Notes: generated from the sequence alone by a model not told the origin. A DNA stretch of 64,000 nt from Ornithinimicrobium flavum (GCF_004526345.1 NZ_CP038213.1:2108001-2172000); one strand, 5' to 3'; shown: positions 32,900 through 42,378, counted from the stretch's first letter. Program-made: numbers and translations.

Positions 32900-33774
32900 C
32901 CGGCCCCTCCGCCCCGGCCGCTCCGCCCCGGGTGCACCCGGTCGTCCTGGTCCTGCTGGCCGTCGTCTCGGTCCAGTTCGGGGGCGCCCTCGCGGCGACC
33001 CTGCTCCCGCTCGTCGGGGTCTTCGGCTCCGTGGCGCTCCGCCTGGGCCTGGCCGCGGCGATCCTGTGGCTCGCGGTCCGACCGCGGCTGCGGGGGCGGA
33101 CCCGGCAGGACTGGGCGGTGGTGAGTCTCTTCGCCCTGGCGCTGACCGCGATGAACCTCAGCTTCTACGGCAGCCTGAACCCGGCTGCCGATCGGGGTCG
33201 CCGTCACCATCGAATTCCTGGACCCCTCGCCCTGGCCGCCGTCCTGTCCCGCCGGGGCGGGACCTGCTCGCGGTGGCGGCGGCCCTCGTCGGGGTACTGC
33301 TCATCTCCCAGGCCCTCACCACCCCCTGGGCCGAGCTGGACCTGGTCGGATCGGTCGGCGGCCACCGCCGGTGCCTGCTGGGCTGCCTACATCGTCCTGA
33401 GCCGGCGCACCGGGGCCCGGTTCTCCGGCTGGACGGGATCGCGATCTGCATGGCGATGGGCGCCGTCGTGACCCTCCCGCTGGGCCTGCTCACCGCGGGG
33501 TCCGCCTGTGGTCGCCGGACGCGCTGGCGCGCGGGCTGGGATCGCCCTGCTCAGCTCCGCGATCCCCTACAGCCTGGAGCTCATGGCGCTGCGCCACCCT
33601 CACCTCGGGAACCTTCGGCGTGCTCCTCAGCCTGGAGCCCGCAGCCGCGGCGCTGGCCGGGCTCCTCGTGCTGGGTCAGGTCCTCGAGCCGCTGCAGCTG
33701 GCCGGTATGACGCTCGTCGTCGTCGCCAGCATCCTGGTGCTGGCCGACCGTCCCGGCGGGCAGCGCCGGCCTGA
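32896..33774 (+). CDS. EamA-family (RhtA-like) exporter, heavily frameshifted
   Basis: Drug/metabolite transporter superfamily permease with about ten hydrophobic segments spread over three frames. Recognisable pieces are VLLAVVSVQFGGALAATL, ALTAMNLSFYGS, LLAVAAALVGVLLISQAL, AMGAVVTLPLGLLTAG and LLSLEPAAAALAGLLVLGQ. The order and motifs resemble RhtA homoserine/threonine exporters. At least nine indels between about 33178 and 33595, mostly losses of one base in GG/CC/GGG runs, must be undone to join them. The start (GTG overlapping the hydrolase stop) is good. The 3' end is unsure: 33774 in one frame, or further downstream over the terC tail. The density of errors matches adjacent gltB, so decay need not be invoked. 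Confidence 0.65.
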
Positions 33775-33780
33775 CCCCGG

Positions 33781-34934
33781 TCAGTCCCCCTCGCGCGGTC
33801 GCGGATCGACGGGCCCGTGCCCTCCGGCGCGCTGTCCTGCACCTCGTGGTCCCGCTTCGGGTGGTAGTCGTGGATGGAGACCTCGTCGAGGTTGAGGTTG
33901 GCCTTGTCGTAGTCCTCGGCCGCGCTCCCGCTGACCTCCGGCAGGCCCTTCCTCCGGTCGCTGGCCGTCTTGAGCAGGCTCGCCACCGCGGTGACCCCGA
34001 GGATGACGACGATCGCGCCGAGCGAGAACCAGATGGGGATGTCCCAGACCGGGACGTGCTCCCCCCCGTTGATGAAGGGCAGCTCGTTCTCGTGCAGGGC
34101 GTGCAGGATGAGCTTGACGCCGATGAAGGCCAGGAGCACGGCCAGCCCCAACCCGAGGAAGACCAGCCGCTTGAGCAGGTCGCCGAGCAGGAAGTAGAGC
34201 TGACGCAGGCCCATGAGGGCGAAGACGTTGGCCATGAGGACGAGGTACGGCTCCTGCGTCAGGCCGAAGATCGCCGGGATGGAGTCGAGGGCGAAGAGCA
34301 GGTCCGTGGTGCCGAGCGCCAGGATGACGATGAACATCGGGGTGAGGACCTTCTTGCCGTTCTCCACCACCCGCAGCTTCGTGCCGCCGTCCCAGGACTG
34401 GGTGACGGGGAACCGCTTCTCGACGGCCCGCAGCAGGGCGTTCTCCTCGAACTCCTCCTCACCCTCCTCGTCGTGGCCGAGGTTCTCCTTGGCCAGCTTG
34501 ACGGCGGTGTAGATGAGGAAGGCGCCGAAGAGGTAGAACACCCACGACCACTGGTTGATCGCGGCCGCCCCGACGAGGATGAAGATCGCCCGCATGACCA
34601 GGGCCATGACGATGCCCACCATCAGCGCGAACTGCTGGTACTTCCGAGGCACGCCGAACTTGGCCATGATGATGAGGAAGATGAACAGGTTGTCGATGGA
34701 CAACGAGTACTCGGTCAGCCATCCGGCGAAGAACTCACCGGCCAGCTGGCCGCCGGCCGCGACGAGGACCCCGAGCCCGAAGAGGACGGCCAGGCTGACG
34801 TAGATCGTCAGCGCCACCGTCACCTCCTTGCGGGAGGGCTCGTGGGGGCGACGACCCAGCACCAGCAGGTCGAAGGCGAAGATCACAGTGATGATGAGCA
34901 GGGTCGTGATCCAGACCCAGCCGGGGACGTCCAT
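33781..34934 (-). CDS. TerC/Alx-family membrane protein
   Basis: Integral membrane protein of the TerC family, linked to manganese or other metal handling and to the loading of metals onto exported proteins. It has the conserved SLSIDNLFIFLII and LGTTDLLFALDSIPAIFGL helices, whose acidic residues are probably metal-binding, in about nine transmembrane segments. A charged loop (HDEEGEEEFEENALL) follows helix five. As read, the frame runs on to 33627; adding one base in the CCCG run near 33812 gives the ending VDPRPREGD and a stop at 33781-33783, about 384 residues. The 3' end is therefore inferred. Downstream of uvrB by 106 bp. Confidence 0.82.
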
Positions 34935-34997
34935 GCAGAACTTTCACTTTCGCTAGCCGGACACGTGCGCCGCCGTCCGTGCGGGGACGCAGCAGGC

Positions 34998-35011
34998 GGG
35001 GGCTGCCCCCC
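34998..35011 (-). terminator. Short hairpin between uvrB and terC
   Basis: GGGGG-CTG-CCCCC forms a 5-bp stem with a 3-nt loop just downstream of the uvrB stop on the minus strand. There is no U-tract. A weak terminator candidate. Confidence 0.3.
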
Positions 35012-35040
35012 TCGTCGATGAACCTCACCATGATGCCACG

Positions 35041-37152
35041 TCAGCCGGTGGCCTCCCGCATCTGGCGCAGCTCCTTCTTCAGGTCCGAGATCTCGTCGCG
35101 CAGCCGGGCCGCCAGCTCGAAGTGCAGGTCGGTCGCGGCCTGGTGCATCTGCTCGGTGAGCTCGTGGATCAGGGTCGCGAGCTCGGTGGCCGGCATGTCG
35201 TCGCTCACCCGCCGCTGACCGGCAGGAAGACCGGCGGCGACCGCGGCACCGGCGCCCCGACCCCGGCCCTTGCCGCGGGACTGCGACCGGCCGCTGCCCA
35301 TCAACGCCTCGGTGTCGGCATCCTCCCGCTCCAGCAGGTCGGTGATGTCCGCGATGCGCTTGCGCAGCGGTGTGGGGTCGATGCCGTGCTCCCGGTTGTA
35401 GGCCAGCTGCTTGTCCCTGCGGCGGTTGGTCTCCTCGATGGCCGCATCCATGGAAGGGGTGACGGTGTCGGCATACATGTGCACCTGGCCGGAGACGTTG
35501 CGGGCCGCTCGGCCGATGGTCTGGACCAGCGACCTGGTGGAGCGCAGGAAGCCCTCCTTGTCGGCGTCCAGGATGCTGACCAGCGAGACCTCGGGAAGGT
35601 CCAGGCCCTCCCGCAGCAGGTTGATGCCGACCAGGACGTCGTACTCCCCCAGGCGCAGCTCCCGGAGCAGCTCCACCCGGCGCAGCGTGTCGACCTCCGA
35701 GTGCAGGTAGCGCACCCGCACCCCCTTGTCGAGCAGGTAGTCGGTGAGGTCCTCGGCCATCTTCTTGGTGAGGGTGGTCACCAGCACCCGCTCGTCGCGG
35801 GCCGTGCGCAGCCCGATCTCGTGCAGCAGGTCGTCGATCTGGCCCCGGGTCGGCTTGAGCACGATCTCGGGGTCCACCAGCCCGGTCGGGCGGATGATCT
35901 GCTCGACCACCCCGTCGGCCTTGGCCATCTCGTAGTCTCCCGGCGTCGCCGACAGGTAGACGGTCTGCCCGATCCGCTCCAGGAACTCCTCCCACTTCAG
36001 CGGCCGGTTGTCCATCGCGCTGGGGAGCCGGAAGCCGTGCTCGACGAGGGTCCGCTTGCGTGACATGTCCCCTTCGTACATGGCGCCGATCTGCGGCACC
36101 GTGACGTGGGACTCGTCGAGCACGAGCAGGAAGTCCTCGGGGAAGTAGTCGAGCAGGCAGTGGGGGGCCGTCCCGGGGCCCCGCCCGTCGATGTGCCGCG
36201 AGTAGTTCTCGATCCCGGAGCAGGAGCCGACCTGGCGCATCATCTCGATGTCGTAGGTCGTGCGCATCCGCAGGCGCTGGGCCTCGAGCAGCTTGCCCTG
36301 CCGCTCGAAGGTCTCCAGCTGGGCGGCCAGCTCCGCCTCGATGCCCCCGATCGCCCGCTCCATCCGCTCCGGACCGGCCACGTAGTGCGAGGCAGGAAAG
36401 ACATACATCTCCTGCTCCTCGCGGACGATCTCACCGGTCACGGGGTGCAGGGTGTAAAGGCGGTCTACCTCGTCCCCGAAGAGCTCGATCCGCACGGCCA
36501 GCTCCTCGTACTGCGGGATGATCTCGACCGTGTCGCCCCGGACCCGGAACGTGCCGCGGGTGAACGACATGTCGTTCCGGGTGTACTGCATGGTCACGAA
36601 CTGGCGCAGCAGCTGGTCACGGTCGACCACGTCCCCGACGCGCAGCTTGACCATCCGGTCGACGTACTCCTGGGGGGTGCCCAGGCCGTAGATGCAGGAC
36701 ACGGAGGCGACCACGACCACGTCCCTGCGGGTGAGGAGGCTGTTGGTCGCCGAGTGCCGCAGCCGCTCCACCTCGTCGTTGATCGAGGAGTCCTTCTCGA
36801 TGTAGGTGTCGGTCTGCGGGACGTAGGCCTCGGGCTGGTAGTAGTCGTAGTAGCTCACGAAGTACTCGACCGCGTTGTGCGGCAGGAGCTCGCGGAACTC
36901 GTTGGCCAGCTGGGCGGCGAGCGTCTTGTTGGGCGCCATCACCAGGGTGGGGCGCTGCACCTGCTCGATGAGCCAGGCGGTCGTCGCCGATTTGCCGGTG
37001 CCGGTGGCACCGAGCAGGACGAGGTCCTCCTCGCCGGCGTTGATCCGCCGGGCCAGCTCGGCGATCGCGGCGGGCTGGTCCCCGCTGGGGCGGAAGTCCG
37101 ACTCGACGCGGAACGGCGCGACCGTGCGCTGGAGGTCGGTGACTGGTCTCAT
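35041..37152 (-). CDS. uvrB: Excinuclease ABC subunit B
   Basis: Helicase-like damage-verification subunit of nucleotide excision repair, 703 residues. Visible: Walker [13 protein letters not shown], the beta-hairpin region [14 protein letters not shown], the DESHV helicase box, motif VI around QTIGRAARN, and a C-terminal UVR domain ([16 protein letters not shown]) that contacts UvrC. Near the C-terminus a Gly/Arg-rich linker precedes that UVR domain. A TAGCGT -10 ends six bases before the ATG, so the mRNA is probably leaderless. The frame is intact. Confidence 0.97.
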   Translation of the reverse strand: MRPVTDLQRTVAPFRVESDFRPSGDQPAAIAELARRINAGEEDLVLLGATGTGKSATTAWLIEQVQRPTLVMAPNKTLAAQLANEFRELLPHNAVEYFVSYYDYYQPEAYVPQTDTYIEKDSSINDEVERLRHSATNSLLTRRDVVVVASVSCIYGLGTPQEYVDRMVKLRVGDVVDRDQLLRQFVTMQYTRNDMSFTRGTFRVRGDTVEIIPQYEELAVRIELFGDEVDRLYTLHPVTGEIVREEQEMYVFPASHYVAGPERMERAIGGIEAELAAQLETFERQGKLLEAQRLRMRTTYDIEMMRQVGSCSGIENYSRHIDGRGPGTAPHCLLDYFPEDFLLVLDESHVTVPQIGAMYEGDMSRKRTLVEHGFRLPSAMDNRPLKWEEFLERIGQTVYLSATPGDYEMAKADGVVEQIIRPTGLVDPEIVLKPTRGQIDDLLHEIGLRTARDERVLVTTLTKKMAEDLTDYLLDKGVRVRYLHSEVDTLRRVELLRELRLGEYDVLVGINLLREGLDLPEVSLVSILDADKEGFLRSTRSLVQTIGRAARNVSGQVHMYADTVTPSMDAAIEETNRRRDKQLAYNREHGIDPTPLRKRIADITDLLEREDADTEALMGSGRSQSRGKGRGRGAGAAVAAGLPAGQRRVSDDMPATELATLIHELTEQMHQAATDLHFELAARLRDEISDLKKELRQMREATG

Positions 37153-37158
37153 ACCCCC

Positions 37159-37164
37159 ACGCTA
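37159..37164 (-). promoter_or_regulatory. -10 element, leaderless uvrB
   Basis: TAGCGT on the minus strand, six bases before the uvrB ATG (GGGGGT between). No LexA-type palindrome is evident. Confidence 0.5.
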
Positions 37165-37195
37165 ACGCCGCAGACCCACAGACCCTTCCCGTCGC

Positions 37196-39691
37196 TCAGG
37201 GCCGACCGGCAGGCGACGTCCCCGGCGGGAGCAGGCCCTGGTCGTGCGCCAGGTCGGCCCAGGCCCGGGCCAGGGCGGGCGGCAGACCGTCGGCCTGCGC
37301 CGCCTCCCGCAGCGCGGCGAGCTGCTCAGGGAGCAGACGGAAGGACGGCGCCGACCGGCCGGCCACCAGGGCCATCGCCTGGCCGCGACGGGCCACGCCG
37401 GCCATGTCCCTCAGAGAACGCTCGACCAGGGGGTCCACCAGGTGGCGCTGCTCCGCCGACCAGACCCCCCGGGCCAGGGCGAGCACCTCGCGGTTGCTGG
37501 TGCGGTCGTCGGCCATCCGGGCCAGCGCCCGCTCCTTGGCCTCGGGCGTGGGCCGGGCCGCCTCGGCCGAGAGCAGGGCCAGCCGCCCCGCGGCCGAGGG
37601 GTCCGCGGCGGCCTCCGCCGCCGCCAGCTCCCCGACGTCGGACCCCAGCTCGGCCAGCCGCAGGATCACCTCCCAGCGGTGCGCCTGCGACAGCGGCCCG
37701 TGCCCGGCCCCGTCCGCCAGCCACGACCGCAGCAGGGCGGTGTCGTGCAGGGTCGAGACCGCCGCCCCGGTCGCCGTCTGCACCAGGGCCTCCGGCACTC
37801 CGGGCCGCCGCAGCAGTGTCAGCGCCACCTGGCCGATGCGCTCCGCGAGCGGCGGCACCTGCGTGGGCAGGCCCACCTGGTGCACGGCCTGGACGGCTCT
37901 GGCCAGGACGAGGTCGGGGATGATCTCGGAGGTCTCCCCGGGCAGGTGCCGCTCCAGCGCCGTGACGAGGTCCGGCACCGGCAGGCGCCCCCGTGAGGTC
38001 AGCTCCAGGACGGTGGCCCAGAGGACGGCCCGGGGGTGCTCACCCGGCACGGCGCCGAGCACCTCCAGGGCGGTGGCCAGCCCGGCAGGGTCCAGCTCGA
38101 CGCGGGCGAAGGTGTCACCGTTGCTGTTGGGCAGGACGAGGTCGGCCTCCGGGAGCCCCAGCGTCGGAGCCTCCGGGGACAGGTCGACCACCTCCTCCCA
38201 CGCCTCGTCGACCACCGGGGCACCGGCGTCCCCGGCGGGCGGGCGCACGGCATACCCCTGCACGCGGAGCCGGTGGGGGCGCTCCCCCGCCAGCTCGAGC
38301 GCGGGCCCGGGCCCGTCGCGGCGCACCCGCAGGGTGTCGACCCCCGTGGTGCGCAGCCACCGGTCGGCCCACGCCGTCACGTCGCGGTCGGTCACCGCCT
38401 GCAGGCACCCGACCAGGTCACCCAGCTCGGCGGTGCCGAACCGCGCCCGCGTCAGGTGGGCGTTGACACCGGCCAGGAAGGTCTCGTCCCCCAGCCAGAA
38501 GGACAGCTGCCGCAGGGCCGAGTTGCCCTTGGCGTAGGAGATCGAGTCGAAGTTCGAGAACGCCGAGTCGACGTCCGGCACGTCCTCGGCGCGCGGCGCC
38601 ACCGGATGGGTGGAGGGCCGGTCGTCGGCGGCGTACCCCCCGGCCTTGCGACCGAGGTCGAACTCCGCCAGCGAGCCGGGCGCGGCGCCCACCTCCCCGG
38701 CCACCCGGAAGCCCAGGAGGTCGGCGAAGGACTCGTTCAGCCAGGTGTCCTCCCACCAGCGGAAGGTGACCAGGTCGCCGAACCACATGTGCGCCATCTC
38801 GTGGGCGATCGTCATCGACCGGCGCCGGGCCAGCGCCCTCGGCGTGGTGCCGGCAGGCAGCAGCTCGTCGCGGTACGTGACGCACCCGGGCGTCTCCATC
38901 GCCCCCCAGTTGTGCCCGGGCACGAAGACCTGGTCGTAGGAGTCGAAGGCGTAGGGCTCGTCGAACCGCGCGGTGTACCAGTCGAAGGCGCCCTCGGTCA
39001 CCGCACGCAACCCGGGCAGGTCGCGGTCCAGGTCGTCCGCGAGGGAGGCGCGGGCGTGCCACCCGAAGGGCAGTCCGGCGTGCTCCCAGGTGCGCGACGC
39101 CCACGGCCCGGCGCAGACCGTCACGAGGTAGGTGGACAGACGGGGCGTGGTGGCGAAGGTCCAGGTGGCCGCACCCCCGTCCGGGTCGGGTCGTCCCTCC
39201 GGTCGCCCGTTGGACAGGACGGTCCACCCCTCCCGCGCCGTCACCGACACGGTGAAGGGCGCCTTGAGGTCGGGCTGGTCGAAGCACGCGAAGACCCGCC
39301 GGTTGACGTCCATGCCGCCGTAGCAGCCGAGGTAGACCTCCCCGTCCGCCGGGTCCTCGAACCGGTGCATGCCGTCCCCGTCGGTCACGTAGGGCAGCCG
39401 GGCCGTGACGACCGCCGTGCTCCGGTGACGCAGCGAGGGCAGCACCACCCGGTCGTCCCGGTGCACCTCGGCGGGGTCGAGCACGACCCCGTCCAGGACG
39501 ACCTCGACCTCGAGCGCGTGCTGCAGGTCCAGGAAGGTGCTCTCCCCCGGGACCGCGGTGAAGGTCACGGTCGTCGTGGCGGTGAGGTCGTGGTCCCTCG
39601 TCAGGTCCAGGTGGAGGGCGTAGGCCTCCACCTCCTGCACGACGCGGGAACGCTCACGGGCCTGGGCAAGGGTCAGGGACGGCACGAGCAC
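37196..39691 (-). CDS. pepN: Aminopeptidase N (M1 metallopeptidase)
   Basis: Cytoplasmic zinc exopeptidase, about 831 residues. The zinc site HEMAHMWFGD (near residue 305) and the downstream WLNESFA glutamate form HExxH-x18-E. The C-terminal ERAP1-like helical domain covers the last ~350 residues. The exopeptidase motif usually read GAMEN is GAMETPG here; losing one A and gaining one C within six bases would explain this from GAMENAG. I chose GTG at 39691 because the only upstream ATG option (39724) lies inside the rpsA terminator hairpin. GTG at 39685 is also possible. Confidence 0.92.
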   Translation of the reverse strand: MLVPSLTLAQARERSRVVQEVEAYALHLDLTRDHDLTATTTVTFTAVPGESTFLDLQHALEVEVVLDGVVLDPAEVHRDDRVVLPSLRHRSTAVVTARLPYVTDGDGMHRFEDPADGEVYLGCYGGMDVNRRVFACFDQPDLKAPFTVSVTAREGWTVLSNGRPEGRPDPDGGAATWTFATTPRLSTYLVTVCAGPWASRTWEHAGLPFGWHARASLADDLDRDLPGLRAVTEGAFDWYTARFDEPYAFDSYDQVFVPGHNWGAMETPGCVTYRDELLPAGTTPRALARRRSMTIAHEMAHMWFGDLVTFRWWEDTWLNESFADLLGFRVAGEVGAAPGSLAEFDLGRKAGGYAADDRPSTHPVAPRAEDVPDVDSAFSNFDSISYAKGNSALRQLSFWLGDETFLAGVNAHLTRARFGTAELGDLVGCLQAVTDRDVTAWADRWLRTTGVDTLRVRRDGPGPALELAGERPHRLRVQGYAVRPPAGDAGAPVVDEAWEEVVDLSPEAPTLGLPEADLVLPNSNGDTFARVELDPAGLATALEVLGAVPGEHPRAVLWATVLELTSRGRLPVPDLVTALERHLPGETSEIIPDLVLARAVQAVHQVGLPTQVPPLAERIGQVALTLLRRPGVPEALVQTATGAAVSTLHDTALLRSWLADGAGHGPLSQAHRWEVILRLAELGSDVGELAAAEAAADPSAAGRLALLSAEAARPTPEAKERALARMADDRTSNREVLALARGVWSAEQRHLVDPLVERSLRDMAGVARRGQAMALVAGRSAPSFRLLPEQLAALREAAQADGLPPALARAWADLAHDQGLLPPGTSPAGRP

Positions 39692-39705
39692 CGACCCTAC
39701 GGGAC

Positions 39706-39747
39706 GCCAGGAGGGGCACGACACCGTGGTGTCGTGCCCCTCCTGGC
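39706..39747 (-). terminator. Strong intrinsic terminator hairpin after rpsA
   Basis: A perfect 20-bp stem with a 2-nt centre; the arm begins GCCAGGAGGGGCACG and its complement ends at 39747. It lies 34 bp past the rpsA stop and just before the pepN start. No U-tract follows, as usual in high-GC actinobacteria. It should isolate pepN from rpsA transcription. Confidence 0.85.
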
Positions 39748-39780
39748 GATCACGGCGCGGGAGCGCCGGTCACCGTCCGC

Positions 39781-41232
39781 TCAGTTGCCGGTGAGCTTCT
39801 CGCGCAGCGCGGCGAGCGCCTCGTCCGAGGCGAGCGTGCCGGCGGCCTCGTCACCCTCGGAGGAGTAGCTCGCGGTCGCCGGGGCGACCTCGACGCCGAC
39901 GGTGGAGTCGGCCTCCTCGGCGGCCTCGACCTGAGCCTTGTGGGCCTCCCAGCGGGAGTGGGCGTCGGCGTACTCCTTCTCCCACTTCTCCCGCTGCGTC
40001 TCGAAGCCCTCGAGCCACTCGTTGGTCTCGGGGTCGAAGCCCTCGGGGTACTTGTAGTTGCCCTGCTCGTCGTACTCCGCCGCCATGCCGTACAGCGTGG
40101 GGTCGAACTCGGCGGTGACGGCCTCGTTCGCCTGCTTCAGCGACAGGGAGATCCGGCGACGGTCCAGGTCGATGTCGATGACCTTGACGAAGACCTCACC
40201 CCCGACGGTGACGATCTGCTCCGGCAGCTCCACGTGACGCTCGGCGAGCTCGGAGATGTGGACCAGGCCCTCGATGCCGTCCTCGACGCGCACGAACGCA
40301 CCGAAGGGGACCAGCTTGGTGACCTTGCCCGGCACGACCTGGCCGATGGCGTGGGTGCGGGCGAAGGTCTGCCACGGGTCCTCCAGCGTCGCCTTGAGCG
40401 ACAGGGAGACACGCTCGCGGTCCATGTCGACGTCCAGGACCTCGACGGTGACCTCGTCGCCGACCTCGACGACCTCACCCGGGTGGTCGATGTGCTTCCA
40501 CGACAGCTCGGAGACGTGCACCAGGCCGTCCACGCCGCCACCGAGGTCCACGAAGGCGCCGAAGTTGACGATGCTGCTGACGACGCCGGAGCGGACCTGA
40601 CCCTTCTGCAGCTCCTTGAGGAAGGTGGTGCGGACCTCGGACTGGGTCTGCTCGAGCCAGGCGCGGCGGGACAGGACCACGTTGTTGCGGTTCTTGTCCA
40701 GCTCGATGATCTTGGCCTCGATCTGCTTGCCGACGTAGGGCTGCAGGTCGCGGACGCGACGCATCTCGACGAGGGAGGCCGGCAGGAAGCCGCGCAGGCC
40801 GATGTCGAGGATGAGGCCGCCCTTGACGACCTCGATGACGGTGCCGGTGACGACGCCGTCCTCCTCCTTGACCTTCTCGATCGAGCCCCAGGCGCGCTCG
40901 TACTGCGCGCGCTTCTTGGACAGGATCAGGCGGCCCTCCTTGTCCTCCTTCTGGAGGACCAGGGCCTCGACCTCGTCGCCGACCGAGACAACCTCGGAGG
41001 GGTCGACGTCGTGCTTGATGGCCAGCTCGCGCGAGGGGATGACGCCCTCGGTCTTGTAGCCGATGTCGAGCAGGACCTCGTCGCGGTCGACCTTGACGAT
41101 GACCCCCTCGACGATGTCGCCGTCGTTGAAGTTCTTGATCGTCGCGTCGATCGCTGCGAGCAGCTCCTCCTCAGACCCGATGTCGTTGACAGCGATCTGG
41201 GAGATGGCCTTGTCGGCCGTGGTGGCAGTCAT
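39781..41232 (-). CDS. rpsA: 30S ribosomal protein S1
   Basis: mRNA-binding ribosomal protein, 483 residues with four S1 (OB-fold) repeats. They start near GDIVEGVIVKVDRDEVLLD (about 38), GVVTGTVIEVVKGGLILD (about 125), GQVRSGVVSSIVNFGAFVD and GQVVPGKVTKLVPFGAFVR. An acidic C-terminal tail follows, as in mycobacterial RpsA. The ATG at 41232 is preceded by GGAG. A good promoter (TTGACC, 17-bp spacer, TAGGCT) lies upstream and a 20-bp-stem terminator downstream, so it is a single-gene transcript. Confidence 0.97.
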   Translation of the reverse strand: MTATTADKAISQIAVNDIGSEEELLAAIDATIKNFNDGDIVEGVIVKVDRDEVLLDIGYKTEGVIPSRELAIKHDVDPSEVVSVGDEVEALVLQKEDKEGRLILSKKRAQYERAWGSIEKVKEEDGVVTGTVIEVVKGGLILDIGLRGFLPASLVEMRRVRDLQPYVGKQIEAKIIELDKNRNNVVLSRRAWLEQTQSEVRTTFLKELQKGQVRSGVVSSIVNFGAFVDLGGGVDGLVHVSELSWKHIDHPGEVVEVGDEVTVEVLDVDMDRERVSLSLKATLEDPWQTFARTHAIGQVVPGKVTKLVPFGAFVRVEDGIEGLVHISELAERHVELPEQIVTVGGEVFVKVIDIDLDRRRISLSLKQANEAVTAEFDPTLYGMAAEYDEQGNYKYPEGFDPETNEWLEGFETQREKWEKEYADAHSRWEAHKAQVEAAEEADSTVGVEVAPATASYSSEGDEAAGTLASDEALAALREKLTGN

Positions 41233-41249
41233 GTAGTAGGGGCTCCGAT

Positions 41250-41258
41250 TGTGGACAA
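41250..41258 (-). promoter_or_regulatory. DnaA-box match in the rpsA leader
   Basis: TTGTCCACA on the minus strand, 18 bp before the rpsA ATG, an exact match to the actinobacterial DnaA-box consensus. The only other exact copy in the window is in the repeat cluster at 13517-13525. Confidence 0.4.
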
Positions 41259-41353
41259 AGAGTATGGACGAGTGGTGGACTGTGCTTGCCCGTCACCGCG
41301 AGGAACCCGCCCCTGTCCAGGGGCACGGCACAGCGCACGCGACGCGCCGAATC

Positions 41354-41382
41354 AGCCTACCGGCGCGGGCGGACCAGGTCAA
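41354..41382 (-). promoter_or_regulatory. rpsA promoter (-35 and -10)
   Basis: TTGACC (41377-41382), a 17-bp spacer and TAGGCT (41354-41359) on the minus strand. It is the best sigma-70-type match in the window. The predicted start near 41347 gives a leader of roughly 115 nt that includes the DnaA-like box. Confidence 0.7.
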
Positions 41383-41419
41383 AGCCGGCCCGGGTCGCCG
41401 CGTGCGGCAGACTCGCGAC

Positions 41420-42301
41420 GTGAGCACTCCTCCCCCGCCGTCCCCGGACCGCGTCTCCCGCCGGGTCGCCGACCACGACGAGACGGTCCGTGCCGACCGC
41501 GCCTGGTGGGACGCCGAGGCCGAGGGCTACTACCGCGACCACGGGCCGTTCCTCGGTGACGAAGACCTGGTCTGGGGGCCGGAGGGGTGGACCGAGGCCC
41601 AGCTGGGGCTGCTGGGGCCGGTGGCGGGGCGCGACGTCCTGGAGGTGGGTGCCGGTGCGGCCCAGGGCGGCCGGTGGTGCGCCTCCGCGGGGGCGCAGGT
41701 GCTCTCGACCGACCTGTCGGCGGGGATGCTGCGCGTGGCCCGCCGGGTGGACGCAGCCGCAGACGGGGGGTCCGGACGCACCGGCGGCCCGGCCTACGTG
41801 CAGTGCGACGGCGCCCGCCTGCCCCTGGCCGACGCGTCCTTCGACCTCGTCTTCACCGCCCACGGGGTGCTGGCCTTCGTCCCCGACGCGACCGCCTGCC
41901 TCTCCGAGTGGGCCCGGGTGCTCCGTCCGGGCGGACGGTGCGTCTTCTCCCTCCCCCACCCCTTCCGCTGGTGCCTGCCCGACGTCCCCACGGAGGCGGG
42001 GCTGGTGGTGCGCCACTCCTACTACGACCGGCGGGCCTACGTCGAGGAGACCTCGGACGGGCGGGCCACGTATGCCGAGCACCACCGGACCGTCGGCGAC
42101 CTCGTCCGGTCGGTCGTGGGGGCGGGGCTCCGGCTGGTCGACCTCGTCGAACCCGAGTGGCCCCCGGGCCGGCAGCACGTATGGGGCGGATGGAGCCCGG
42201 TGCGGGGCGAGCTGGTGCCCGGCACCGCCGTCCTGGTCTGCGAACGACCTCAAGGTCACGATCTGGACACGGTCCCGCCGCCCTCTCCGTGGAGCCTCTG
42301 A
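41420..42301 (+). CDS. Class I SAM-dependent methyltransferase
   Basis: 293-residue Rossmann-fold methyltransferase from GTG at 41420. Motif I is VLEVGAGAAQGGRW, the acidic strand-2 residue is in STDLSAGML, then the QCDGARLPLADASFDLVF and LRPGGRCVFSLPHPF segments typical of the methyltransferase-11 type. A CAGACT box lies six bases before the start. It is divergent from rpsA and stands alone before the liv operon. Homologues next to rpsA are common in actinobacteria, but the substrate is unknown. The longer in-frame upstream reading would cover the rpsA promoter and was rejected. Confidence 0.85.
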   Translation: MSTPPPPSPDRVSRRVADHDETVRADRAWWDAEAEGYYRDHGPFLGDEDLVWGPEGWTEAQLGLLGPVAGRDVLEVGAGAAQGGRWCASAGAQVLSTDLSAGMLRVARRVDAAADGGSGRTGGPAYVQCDGARLPLADASFDLVFTAHGVLAFVPDATACLSEWARVLRPGGRCVFSLPHPFRWCLPDVPTEAGLVVRHSYYDRRAYVEETSDGRATYAEHHRTVGDLVRSVVGAGLRLVDLVEPEWPPGRQHVWGGWSPVRGELVPGTAVLVCERPQGHDLDTVPPPSPWSL

Positions 42302-42309
42302 GCGTCCTT

Positions 42310-42315
42310 TATGCT
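42310..42315 (+). promoter_or_regulatory. -10 element candidate for the liv operon
   Basis: TATGCT, a TANNNT box, 64 bp before the preferred livH start and ten bases before a short upstream reading frame. No clear -35. Confidence 0.4.
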
Positions 42316-42325
42316 CACCCCAGCC

Positions 42326-42361
42326 ATGTGGCCCCCCGGTCGCATGAACTCTCACCCGTGA
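42326..42361 (+). CDS. Possible 11-codon leader peptide before livH
   Basis: ATG to TGA encoding MWPPGRMNSHP, ten bases after the TATGCT box, and ending in a GTGA overlap with an alternative in-frame GTG for livH at 42358. It contains no Leu, Ile or Val codons, so classical attenuation by branched-chain amino acids is not indicated. It might couple translation into livH, or be chance. Confidence 0.25.
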   Translation: MWPPGRMNSHP

Positions 42362-42378
42362 TCCAGGCTGGAGGAGCA

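Noticed and set aside
34935..35040. Manganese (yybP-ykoY) riboswitch upstream of terC
   Set aside because: No recognisable conserved core; only a short GC hairpin is present.
42326..42361. Attenuator leader peptide for branched-chain amino acids
   Set aside because: The 11 codons contain no Leu, Ile or Val, and no alternative hairpins are evident.
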